From contig DJPV01000068.1 in assembly GCA_002437435.1 (NCBI GenBank), positions 113,551 to 176,122 on the forward strand: a stretch of DNA of 62,572 nt. Direction: 5' to 3'. The notes beneath the pieces were generated by a model that saw nothing but the letters and a program-made list of their open reading frames with translations, was not told the DNA's origin and made no database searches. Made by a program: the position numbers and the translations under genes. Positions 1 through 7,196 of the stretch are shown here, one piece after another; position 1 is the stretch's first letter; each line of letters opens with the position of its first letter. Source of the stretch: Lachnospiraceae bacterium UBA6403 (lineage in GTDB: Bacteria; Bacillota; Clostridia; Lachnospirales; Lachnospiraceae).

Positions 1-9
1 GGAGAAAAA

Positions 10-405
10 ATGAAGAAGATAAAAAGAAATATAATATTATTAGCATGTTGTATTACATTATTTAGCTCATTTGTTGTTTCGGCAACATCGGCGAGCAACT
101 CTATATCTAATGGGGCTGCAACATTAACAGGATCGGCTCGTATGTATGATTATAGTAAGAAAAAAGATAAATGCATCATGACTGCAGCATTTGGGGGAGG
201 AAATGCATCTGAAGCTACATCAGGTTCGATATCTGGTAAAATACAGGGTATAGATGTAAAAGTAAAAAGATTGGATACAGGTTATTTAGATAAAAGCAAT
301 AAAACCTATTCTGATTCTAAAATTGTTAGTGATGCGTATAGTGTGTTTACTGTTACAATATCATTAAAAGGTGCAGATTCTAAAGAAATATATGCACACG
401 ATTAA
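10..405 (+). CDS. Small secreted protein of unknown function
   Basis: A 131-residue protein with a clear Sec signal peptide: a lysine-rich start (MKKIKRN), a hydrophobic core to about residue 24 and a probable cleavage after VSATSA. The mature part is about 105 residues, Ser/Gly/Lys-rich, with one cysteine and no domain I recognise. A GGAG ribosome-binding site lies at the very edge of the window. It is the first gene of a same-strand set with two permeases, an ATPase and a lipoprotein, so it may be the cargo, substrate or ligand of that ABC system; this is inferred from position only. The layout resembles bacteriocin-like loci with dedicated transporters, but the sequence does not clearly match the lactococcin-972 family. 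Genes before it may be missing because the window starts here. Confidence 0.75.
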   Translation: MKKIKRNIILLACCITLFSSFVVSATSASNSISNGAATLTGSARMYDYSKKKDKCIMTAAFGGGNASEATSGSISGKIQGIDVKVKRLDTGYLDKSNKTYSDSKIVSDAYSVFTVTISLKGADSKEIYAHD

Positions 406-461
406 TAAATAATACCAGAAGGTGTACATATAATGGTTGTAGATTATCAAAGGAAGTTAAA

Positions 462-1664
462 ATGAGGATAAGAGATAAAGATTTTTTTAGATTGTTTTTG
501 ATCGTATATACACTTATGTTTGTGATTATTTTTCAGTGCTTCGATATTATTAATAAAATGCAGGCTGAGTTAAAGGGAAGGTTATATAATGGCAATTATT
601 CTAATTTGGCAGGAATTGAAACAAAGTGTGATGTATGTATGAATCATCTTAAGGCAGAATATAATCAGGCGGGTGAACTTGAAGCTATGTCGATTGATGT
701 TTCAGATAAGCACAGACAGAAGGAACATCTTGAAACTGCCAAAATGATCATAAAAGCAATGTATGGAAGAAAGTTCACGGTGTATTCATATGCCGATGTT
801 CGGGTTAGTGGAATGCTTCAGGAAAGGTCAGAACTGGCAGTTTTTTCATTGAAGGATGAATTGCCATTTAATATCACTAAAGGGCGATCAATATGTTCGG
901 ACGATTTAGAGAAAAAAGCTCGTGTTGCAATTGTATCTGAGGATATGATAAATACAATGGTGAAAAAAGAAGAATATTATTACATAAAAATTAATAATGA
1001 AGAGTATCAAGTTGTTGGAATTTATGAACCTGTTGCAGATAAGGCAGATGTGTGTTTTGCCTATTTTCCTCAAACAGAATATCAATTTGAGGAATTCTGC
1101 AGGAATTTTATAGATAATATTTTTTCAATTTCTAATATGAAGTGGGGAATATTTGGAGTTTATATTGGATCAGAAAATAGTTTTGATATAAATGAAATAG
1201 ATGAATTTATTTCGGAACTTGAAAAAATATCCGATACAACATTTGAAATAAAAGTAATAGATCGTTCGATTGCATCACCGAATGAAAAAATAAAAGTGTT
1301 AATTATAATATATGTATTATTGTTATTCTTTTGTATTGTTGTTTATATTCAGGTGATTGATATGTTTACAAAAAAAAGATATAAAGATTATGTAATATAT
1401 CGTGCTTGTGGTTGCAACTGCAATATGATCGCAAGAAGATTATTTATGGAGATGCTGCCAATGTTTATCTGTTCATTTATTGCAGTTTTTATTGCAAATA
1501 ACGTATATAATGTCTGGCTGACAGATTCTGTATGGTATAGTATTTCATATGAAGGTGTTGCGTTTATGGCAGGAACATCTGTTGTTCTTGTTTATATGTC
1601 AATTTTCATCATAATTATGAAGTTGCGTCGGATTAATCTGGCAGAAGGGATTATGGATCTATAA
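462..1664 (+). CDS. FtsX/MacB-like ABC transporter permease (first)
   Basis: A 400-residue membrane protein with the MacB/FtsX layout: one membrane segment near the N-terminus (about residues 8-29), a large extracytoplasmic domain (about 30-270), then three segments near 276-300, 326-352 and 365-388. It ends in the usual cytoplasmic motif (RRINLAEGIMDL; compare the (D/N)P(A/V)EGLR end of FtsX-type permeases). Its stop is directly followed by the ATG of the next permease, so the two are translationally coupled and probably form a heterodimer with the ATPase at 2979. Such transporters usually act on periplasmic or cell-surface substrates, such as peptides or lipoproteins, rather than importing solutes. 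The substrate is unknown. Codon use is visibly richer in A/T than in the housekeeping genes downstream of 5261. Confidence 0.8.
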   Translation: MRIRDKDFFRLFLIVYTLMFVIIFQCFDIINKMQAELKGRLYNGNYSNLAGIETKCDVCMNHLKAEYNQAGELEAMSIDVSDKHRQKEHLETAKMIIKAMYGRKFTVYSYADVRVSGMLQERSELAVFSLKDELPFNITKGRSICSDDLEKKARVAIVSEDMINTMVKKEEYYYIKINNEEYQVVGIYEPVADKADVCFAYFPQTEYQFEEFCRNFIDNIFSISNMKWGIFGVYIGSENSFDINEIDEFISELEKISDTTFEIKVIDRSIASPNEKIKVLIIIYVLLLFFCIVVYIQVIDMFTKKRYKDYVIYRACGCNCNMIARRLFMEMLPMFICSFIAVFIANNVYNVWLTDSVWYSISYEGVAFMAGTSVVLVYMSIFIIIMKLRRINLAEGIMDL

Positions 1665-2978
1665 ATGAAACTTAGGTATTTATGGAAAATCACGTTGGAT
1701 AATGAATGGAAACAAGGAATTCGAAGTTTTTTTAATGTTATTCTATATATTGTTGGAATTACAATAATTGGACTTCTGGTGTATTTTGTCAGTCTTGAAA
1801 CAGATACGAAGAAGTCGGTAGAGCGTTCTATACGAAAAGAAATAAAAACATTAGGAAGCATAAGTGTTGAAGGGAATCCTTCAGATATTCAGTATAATTC
1901 AAATTTTAATCTTTTGAAAGTTGTTAAAAGTTTTAGTGGCATAGATGCATGTTCATCTGGATGGGGAAATGGTTCACTGGCAATATCCGGAGACTGGCGT
2001 ATCGAATATGAAGCATCGGAATACAGAGATGAAGACTTGAAATTACTGCAAGATATACAAAAAAAGAATGTTTATGATCCCGGATATGCAATACAGGGGA
2101 AAAGTTTGGAAACTACCTGGCTGGACGCTGGAGCGTGGGATATGATGAAAATTGATCTGCTGCAAGGCAGATGTCCTTCTGAGATTGATTATGCTTTATA
2201 TGGTGACGCGATTCCAATCTATCTGGGGTATCGTTATAAAGATAAAGTGCAGCCGGGAACCCGCCTTATACATGGAGAAGAGGTTTATGTTGTAGAGGGG
2301 ATTCTGAAGAAGAACAGTGTATTAGCTCCAAATAGTGATGATCTGATGAACATGTATCCGGAAGACCAGAATGCGATACCCTATCAAATACTTGATTATA
2401 GCATTTTGATAATTTTAAATTCAGAAATGGACAATACATATAATTGTTTTTTTACATTAAAAGATGGTTATTCATTTGATGATGTTCAAAGTTATCTGGA
2501 TGCGTTAAATTTGAACCCGGATGTAGAATTTTACATCAATAGTGTAGAAAAATATCTGGATAATATGAGCAGGGAGTCAGAAAGGAAAGAAATGACTGGG
2601 TTATTTGTGTATGTCACTGTGATTGTGTGTTTGATTCTGTCGTGCTTTGAAATTAACACCATATTGGCACAGAGAAGAGAGTTTGGGATACTTCTTGCTT
2701 ATGGGTTATCGCATAGAGATATTATAAAGATGGTATTGATCGATAATATAAAAAAATTGATCATTGCAATTCTGATTATGACGTGCGTAATAGCCGGTAA
2801 ACTGGCAGCGAACATTATGGTAGAGAATATGACATTTTATATGCTGAAGAATACGATTTACAGTCGGTTGGTCTTGACGATTGGAATGATAGGGATATTG
2901 CTTGTCCTTTTGGTCTGTATTGTACCGTCAATTCTGTTAAAGAAAATATCTCCGGCGGAATTACTTGGAGGAAAATAA
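1665..2978 (+). CDS. FtsX/MacB-like ABC transporter permease (second)
   Basis: A 437-residue permease with the same topology as its upstream partner: a membrane segment at about 20-42, a long outer domain, and three C-terminal segments near 311-333, 360-384 and 401-424. The piece EFGILLAYGLSHRDI between the second and third segments matches the coupling region typical of FtsX family permeases (consensus E(I/F)G(I/L)xxAxG). The C-terminal KKISPAELLGGK also fits the family. The ATG follows the previous stop with no gap, and the stop is followed immediately by the ATG of the ATPase, so all three must be co-translated. Two different permeases rather than a homodimer are common in Gram-positive export or resistance systems of this type. 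Confidence 0.82.
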   Translation: MKLRYLWKITLDNEWKQGIRSFFNVILYIVGITIIGLLVYFVSLETDTKKSVERSIRKEIKTLGSISVEGNPSDIQYNSNFNLLKVVKSFSGIDACSSGWGNGSLAISGDWRIEYEASEYRDEDLKLLQDIQKKNVYDPGYAIQGKSLETTWLDAGAWDMMKIDLLQGRCPSEIDYALYGDAIPIYLGYRYKDKVQPGTRLIHGEEVYVVEGILKKNSVLAPNSDDLMNMYPEDQNAIPYQILDYSILIILNSEMDNTYNCFFTLKDGYSFDDVQSYLDALNLNPDVEFYINSVEKYLDNMSRESERKEMTGLFVYVTVIVCLILSCFEINTILAQRREFGILLAYGLSHRDIIKMVLIDNIKKLIIAILIMTCVIAGKLAANIMVENMTFYMLKNTIYSRLVLTIGMIGILLVLLVCIVPSILLKKISPAELLGGK

Positions 2979-3656
2979 ATGATTCAATTAATAGAAGCCA
3001 AAAAAATATACAAAAATGGCAGGACAGAATATCCTGCGTTGAATGGGATAGACCTGACTATAGAAAATGGAGAATATGTTGCAATTATTGGAACATCCGG
3101 ATCGGGAAAAAGTACACTTTTAAATATCATAGGTGGGATGGATCAGACAACAGATGGTCAGTATCTGTATGATGAAAAGAATGTTAGCAAAATGAATTCT
3201 CATGCGCTTCATTTGTTTCGAAAGGAATATGTGAGCTTTGTATTCCAACGATTTGCACTATTGAATCAGTATAGTGTATATGAAAATGTGGAAGTACCGC
3301 TTTTGGCAAAGGGAATAGAGAAGAAAGAACGTAAGAAAAAAGTTCTTTCCGCATTGATGCAGGTTGGAATTCAGGATTTGTATAAGAAAAAGCCAAGTGA
3401 ACTTTCGGGTGGGGAACAACAGCGGTGTGCAATTGCCAGAGCTTTGGTTATGGATACTCCTGTTGTACTTGCAGATGAACCGACAGGTTCTCTGGATAAA
3501 AACTCAGGCATTAAGGTTATGGAACTTTTAGAAGGACTGCATGAGCAGGGAAAGACCTTGATAATTGTAACACATGATATGGATATAGCAGAACATGCTG
3601 ATCGTATAATACAGATTGAGGATGGAAAGATTGTTGCTGATACAAAAAAGAATTAA
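2979..3656 (+). CDS. ABC transporter ATPase, LolD/MacB type
   Basis: A 225-residue nucleotide-binding subunit. Visible motifs in order: Walker A GTSGSGKST (about 38-46), Q-loop in FVFQRFALL, signature LSGGEQQR, Walker B VVLADEPTG, and the switch histidine in VTHD. Length and the motif PTGSLD are typical of the MacB/LolD/FtsE class that pairs with FtsX-like permeases, which fits the two permeases directly upstream. It hydrolyses ATP on the cytoplasmic face to drive conformational work by the permeases. The 3' end overlaps the start of the lipoprotein gene, showing that the lipoprotein belongs to the same transcript. Confidence 0.93.
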   Translation: MIQLIEAKKIYKNGRTEYPALNGIDLTIENGEYVAIIGTSGSGKSTLLNIIGGMDQTTDGQYLYDEKNVSKMNSHALHLFRKEYVSFVFQRFALLNQYSVYENVEVPLLAKGIEKKERKKKVLSALMQVGIQDLYKKKPSELSGGEQQRCAIARALVMDTPVVLADEPTGSLDKNSGIKVMELLEGLHEQGKTLIIVTHDMDIAEHADRIIQIEDGKIVADTKKN

Positions 3657-5031
3657 AAAATATTTATTATTGATAGGCGGAATTGTTATATTGCTTTCAG
3701 GTTGTGAAAAAAAAGAAAGTGATGATATGTTTGTGCTGGATCAGGAGGAAATGTCGATACAGGGAGAAGTTCAAAATAGTGAATTAGGGAAAAAACTGAA
3801 GGTGCCGCAAAGCATTGATTGCAAGATGGAAACGGAAGATGCCGACTTGCAAGCAATATTGATATCAGATAAGTCTGTCTGTATTCCAGATGTAGAACAA
3901 CTTTATACAATGAAGTGCAGCAGAGAGAGACTGGATGCATCATACAAAAAGAAGATTTCAGAAGCAATATTTGGCGAAACAGCCCTGTATATATATGATG
4001 GCAACCCATTAATATCTGAATGTGATGAACAAATCCAATATTGCAAAAACAAGCAAAATATTTCGGATACCTTTTATAAACAATATTACCAGGCGAGTAT
4101 AGAGGAGCTAGAGCAACAGAAAAAAACTGCACAGGAGATAAGAGAAAAGAATATTGATTTTTCGGCGGATCAGTACATTGGTATGATTAACGATCAAAAA
4201 TATCTTCTTACATTTTATGGAAACGAAGACTATTGTGAATCCTTTGAACTAATGTTGTATCCGGAGAATTCAATGGAGAAATTTTTTGAGATTGATAACG
4301 GATATGGATTTGTTCAACCGACAGATATCTTGTCTGAAAATGAGTTGCTGTATTCGGATCTTTTGAATTATAGTGAAAATGAAGAAGATCTTTCAGCCGG
4401 GAATCGATGTAGTAAAACAATAGAGGAAGCGATAGATACCGCTTTGGGCTATGCTGGTGCATGTGTCTCATTGCCTATTGATACGGGATGTGTAGAACCA
4501 TTTTGTGTATCCTATATAAAGGGTGAAACAGAGGAAGAAGTACTTTTGTGTGATGGATATTCTATAACATTTCTTCCGAAAATTGAACAAGTTACTCCTT
4601 TTGTGTCGGATTTGTATTATGTAGAAAGTATAGCAGGTCAATATGACAACAGAAATGACAGCCAATCAAGCATTATGACAAACGGTTCAATATTACGCAT
4701 TGTAATATCTTCGAAAGGTGTGGTTGGTATTGGTTGTGTAATGCCGGTGAAACAGGATGAAAAAGCGAAAAAAGTGGAACAGCTTTTAACGTGGGATGAG
4801 ATTATGGAAGCCTTGAAAAATGGCTTGCCGGAATACATCAAAAAGCATGGTGCGTCATATTCGCAAATTGCATTTAATCATGTAGAACTAACATACTATT
4901 TAGAAAAAACAGAGGAGAGATATTGTTATATTCCTGTATGGCTTTTGGCAAATATTGATGCGCAGTTACAGGTTCCAGATCAGCTTATTCTACTGGATGC
5001 AAGAAATGGAAGATTTGTAGAAATAAAATAA
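3622..5031 (+). CDS. Lipoprotein of an ABC cassette, function unknown
   Basis: About 470 residues. The N-terminus has a basic stretch (IQKRIKKY), a hydrophobic core and a lipobox ending ILLSGC, so it is a lipid-anchored surface protein. No family is recognised with certainty. A C-terminal stretch (LTWDEIMEALKNGL and following) looks like the domain found in clostridial surface lipoproteins of YycI/DUF6034 type, but this is only a resemblance. The start is uncertain: ATG 3622 has GAGG directly before it, while TTG 3631 lies nine bases after that GAGG and still leaves a complete signal peptide. Either start overlaps the ATPase gene by 26-35 bases, so translation is coupled. It could be the substrate-binding, accessory or immunity partner of the transporter. 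Confidence 0.72.
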   Translation: MERLLLIQKRIKKYLLLIGGIVILLSGCEKKESDDMFVLDQEEMSIQGEVQNSELGKKLKVPQSIDCKMETEDADLQAILISDKSVCIPDVEQLYTMKCSRERLDASYKKKISEAIFGETALYIYDGNPLISECDEQIQYCKNKQNISDTFYKQYYQASIEELEQQKKTAQEIREKNIDFSADQYIGMINDQKYLLTFYGNEDYCESFELMLYPENSMEKFFEIDNGYGFVQPTDILSENELLYSDLLNYSENEEDLSAGNRCSKTIEEAIDTALGYAGACVSLPIDTGCVEPFCVSYIKGETEEEVLLCDGYSITFLPKIEQVTPFVSDLYYVESIAGQYDNRNDSQSSIMTNGSILRIVISSKGVVGIGCVMPVKQDEKAKKVEQLLTWDEIMEALKNGLPEYIKKHGASYSQIAFNHVELTYYLEKTEERYCYIPVWLLANIDAQLQVPDQLILLDARNGRFVEIK

Positions 5032-5260
5032 TATTCCAGATATACAAAATACAACTGCCCTATATAGAATAACATTGTGAAGATTTCGTTTTTCGATGTA
5101 TATTGCCAGTAAATACAAGTGCTTATTTGATCCGTAGGTGAGTTAACACAGGAGTATTACGAATCAGGCATATGTATCGAATAGAAATCGCAACAAGTTA
5201 TTTGTATGGGGCAGTTGGTTGTATGTGGGAAGCCCATACTGTAGAGAACAGCTAATCTCA

Positions 5261-6358
5261 CTATTTATAAAACTCCACCAGCTTGTCCATTCTTGCGGAC
5301 ATATTATCAAACAGCGCATTCACGATCGTGATCGCAGCCATAGATTCTACAACGACTACAGCGCGGGGACCGATGATCGGGTCATGTCTGCCACGGATCG
5401 ATACATCAATATTTTCACCGGATTTGTTGATTGTTTTCTGTGTGCTGGCGATCGATGGGGTAGCCTTGAAATGACAGGTAAGTAACAGATCAGAACCGTC
5501 GCTGATTCCGCCAAGGATGCCGCCGGCATGGTTCGAGTTCTTATTTACAACACCATCTTCGATATGGAAACCATCATTATCATAAGAACCGGTATTTTCA
5601 GATACCATGACGCCATCCCCGATCTCAACCGCTTTTACGGCACCGATCGACATAAGGGCTTTTGCGAGATTTGCATCTAATTTATCAAAGACCGGATCAC
5701 CCAGACCAGCCGGAACACCGGACACGATACATTTGACAGTAGAACCGATCGAATCATTTTGAGCCATGATATCAGAAAGATATGCAGATGCTGCTTCGCA
5801 GCTTTTTGCATCCGGCATATTCAGTTCATTCTTTGATATATAGTCTGCATCAAAGTCGGCAGGGTCGGATACGATATCACCGATCGATGAGACATAGGTT
5901 GTAAATGAAATATTTAATGTCTTTAAGATCTTTGCAGCGATCGCACCTGCGGCAACTCTGCCGATCGTTTCCCTGCCGGAGGAACGTCCGCCACCACGGT
6001 AATCACGGAAACCGTATTTCTGGTCAAAGGTATAATCAGCATGCCCCGGACGATAGTAGGTAGCGATATCTCCGTAATCACCGGAACGCTGTGAGGTATT
6101 CCGAACCATCAGTGAGATCGGAGTGCCGGTGGTCTTTCCCTCAAATACACCGGAAAGGATCTCTACCTGATCGGATTCCTTTCTTGGAGTTGAGAACTGG
6201 GAGAAACCCGGACGTCTGCGGTTTAAGTATACCTGAATATCATCCTCGGTAAGTGGAAGACCGGCAGGACAGCCGTCAACGACAACACCGAGTGCTTTTC
6301 CATGGGATTCGCCCCATGTAGTGATCTTGAATTTATTTCCAAATGTTGAACCTGACAT
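5261..6358 (-). CDS. aroC: Chorismate synthase
   Basis: A 365-residue enzyme that converts 5-enolpyruvylshikimate-3-phosphate to chorismate, the last common step of aromatic amino acid synthesis, using reduced FMN. The N-terminus has the family hallmark GESHG, followed by RRRPG, the YRPGHADYTF stretch and the segment GGGRSSGRET, all conserved FMN/substrate-binding motifs. The length is normal. An AAGGAG sequence lies 12 bases before the ATG. It is a lone minus-strand gene, transcribed away from rpsO and towards the AT-rich cassette, with no other aro genes beside it. Confidence 0.97.
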   Translation of the reverse strand: MSGSTFGNKFKITTWGESHGKALGVVVDGCPAGLPLTEDDIQVYLNRRRPGFSQFSTPRKESDQVEILSGVFEGKTTGTPISLMVRNTSQRSGDYGDIATYYRPGHADYTFDQKYGFRDYRGGGRSSGRETIGRVAAGAIAAKILKTLNISFTTYVSSIGDIVSDPADFDADYISKNELNMPDAKSCEAASAYLSDIMAQNDSIGSTVKCIVSGVPAGLGDPVFDKLDANLAKALMSIGAVKAVEIGDGVMVSENTGSYDNDGFHIEDGVVNKNSNHAGGILGGISDGSDLLLTCHFKATPSIASTQKTINKSGENIDVSIRGRHDPIIGPRAVVVVESMAAITIVNALFDNMSARMDKLVEFYK

Positions 6359-6474
6359 AATATGTAATCTCCTTCATGTAGAATAAACACAGATAGCATT
6401 TTACATTTGATGTGTCTGTGTCAGATGTCTGAAGAACAGTATATTTATATTGCTCTCCATACCGTCACGATGCT

Positions 6475-6542
6475 ATTATATAGTAGTTGAAAAACAAAAA
6501 GCAACAGAAAATGCTTTTTATATGGTAGTTGAAAAATAAAAA
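6475..6542. repeat. Tandem AT-rich repeat with terminator-like hairpin in the aroC-rpsO gap
   Basis: Two 26-base copies (6475-6500 and 6517-6542) differ at three positions and share the core TAGTTGAAAAA. The first copy runs into a perfect 8-bp hairpin AAAAAGCA/TGCTTTTT at 6496-6519. The second has a weaker version of the same fold. The block lies in the 354-base space between the divergent aroC and rpsO starts, outside both proposed promoters. It may insulate the two genes or be debris of a small repeated element. Confidence 0.55.
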
Positions 6543-6596
6543 ATACTTTTTGTATAGTGAAAGACACAGAAAACACAGAAAACCCTGATTTTAAAG

Positions 6597-6625
6597 TTGA
6601 CACACCTTTGAAAGTGTGGTAGTCT
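6597..6625 (+). promoter_or_regulatory. Probable sigma-A promoter of rpsO
   Basis: TTGACA at 6597-6602, a 17-base spacer, and TGGTAGTCT providing an extended -10 (TG one base before TAGTCT, 6620-6625). The -35 is perfect; the -10 is weak but has the TG extension. Transcription would start near 6632, leaving a leader of about 80 bases. Confidence 0.55.
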
Positions 6626-6631
6626 GACAAA

Positions 6632-6703
6632 GGTCAGCCTGTACTTAGTTTAAGGAGTCTCCGTCCTTTTACCCAGTTCAGGCCAAGTATAATATTATGG
6701 AGG
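6632..6703 (+). promoter_or_regulatory. Structured rpsO leader
   Basis: The leader can fold into an outer stem GCCTG (6637-6641) with CAGGC (6679-6683) enclosing an inner stem AAGGA (6652-6656) with TCCTT (6664-6668). GGAGG at 6699-6703, nine bases before the ATG, is the ribosome-binding site. Ribosomal protein S15 regulates its own synthesis through leader structures in several bacterial groups, so this is a candidate autoregulatory site. I cannot match it to a named leader class. Confidence 0.4.
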
Positions 6704-6712
6704 ATTGTTATT

Positions 6713-6979
6713 ATGATAACAAAAGAGCAGAAACAGGAAATCGTTGCTAAGTACGGCAAGGATGCAAATGACACAGGTTCAGCAGAAGTACAGATCGCAC
6801 TTCTTACAGCAAGAATCAATGATTTAAACCAGCACTTCAAGGCTAATCCTAAGGATCACCACTCAAATCGTGGTCTGTTAAAGATGGTTGGTCAGAGAAG
6901 AAATATGCTTGCTTATTTAAAGAGCAAAGACATTGAACGTTACAGAAAGCTGATCGAGAGCCTTGGCTTAAGAAAATAA
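6713..6979 (+). CDS. rpsO: 30S ribosomal protein S15
   Basis: An 88-residue protein, the normal S15 length, with the diagnostic segments [21 protein letters not shown] and [10 protein letters not shown]. It binds the central domain of 16S rRNA and helps nucleate the small-subunit platform. It lies just upstream of pnp, the conserved order in many bacteria, but here a terminator and a new promoter separate the two. Confidence 0.99.
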   Translation: MITKEQKQEIVAKYGKDANDTGSAEVQIALLTARINDLNQHFKANPKDHHSNRGLLKMVGQRRNMLAYLKSKDIERYRKLIESLGLRK

Positions 6980-7002
6980 TTTCTGCATCACAGATAAGAA
7001 AG

Positions 7003-7042
7003 ACAGGTTATTCCAATGTATGTTGTAATGACCTGTTTTTTT
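7003..7042 (+). terminator. Intrinsic terminator after rpsO
   Basis: ACAGGTTATT (7003-7012) pairs with AATGACCTGT (7027-7036) with one G-T wobble, followed by a run of seven T. This is a standard Rho-independent terminator between rpsO and pnp. Confidence 0.88.
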
Positions 7043-7058
7043 GCATTCAATCTTGTAT

Positions 7059-7086
7059 TTGACATATGAGTATGCTAAACTTTAAT
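7059..7086 (+). promoter_or_regulatory. Probable sigma-A promoter of pnp
   Basis: TTGACA at 7059-7064, a 16-base spacer and TTTAAT at 7081-7086. The predicted start near 7093 puts the long leader hairpin at the extreme 5' end of the transcript. Confidence 0.6.
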
Positions 7087-7091
7087 AGATT

Positions 7092-7164
7092 GCGGCATGG
7101 CAATTCGAGACTTCTACAAGCTGTATCTATAAGGTATGTCTTGTAGTTGTTTCGAGCCTGCTGC
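7092..7164 (+). promoter_or_regulatory. Long 5'-end hairpin of the pnp leader
   Basis: An imperfect stem-loop of about 73 bases. GCGGCA (7092-7097) pairs with TGCTGC (7159-7164). GG (7099-7100) pairs with CC (7157-7158). TTCGAGAC (7104-7111) pairs with GTTTCGAG (7149-7156). CTACAAG (7114-7120) pairs with CTTGTAG (7140-7146). The loop is about 19 bases. In E. coli a long leader hairpin at the pnp 5' end is cut by RNase III and then used for autoregulation by PNPase. Whether that applies in this group is inference. Confidence 0.6.
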
Positions 7165-7196
7165 GGTTAATAATAGAAAAAACAGGAGAAAAGAAA

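Noticed and set aside
10..405. Naming the small secreted protein a lactococcin-972-type bacteriocin
   Set aside because: Gene layout is similar, but I see no convincing family motif. Left as unknown.
5172..5255. A 27-residue reading frame (MYRIEIATSYLYGAVG…) in the gap before aroC
   Set aside because: The ribosome-binding site is 17 bases away and there is no family match. The 229-base gap shows nothing firm apart from a weak hairpin near 5219-5237.
5219..5485. Plus-strand frames inside aroC and other antisense frames across the window
   Set aside because: They lie fully opposite well-supported genes, with no ribosome-binding sites or family motifs.
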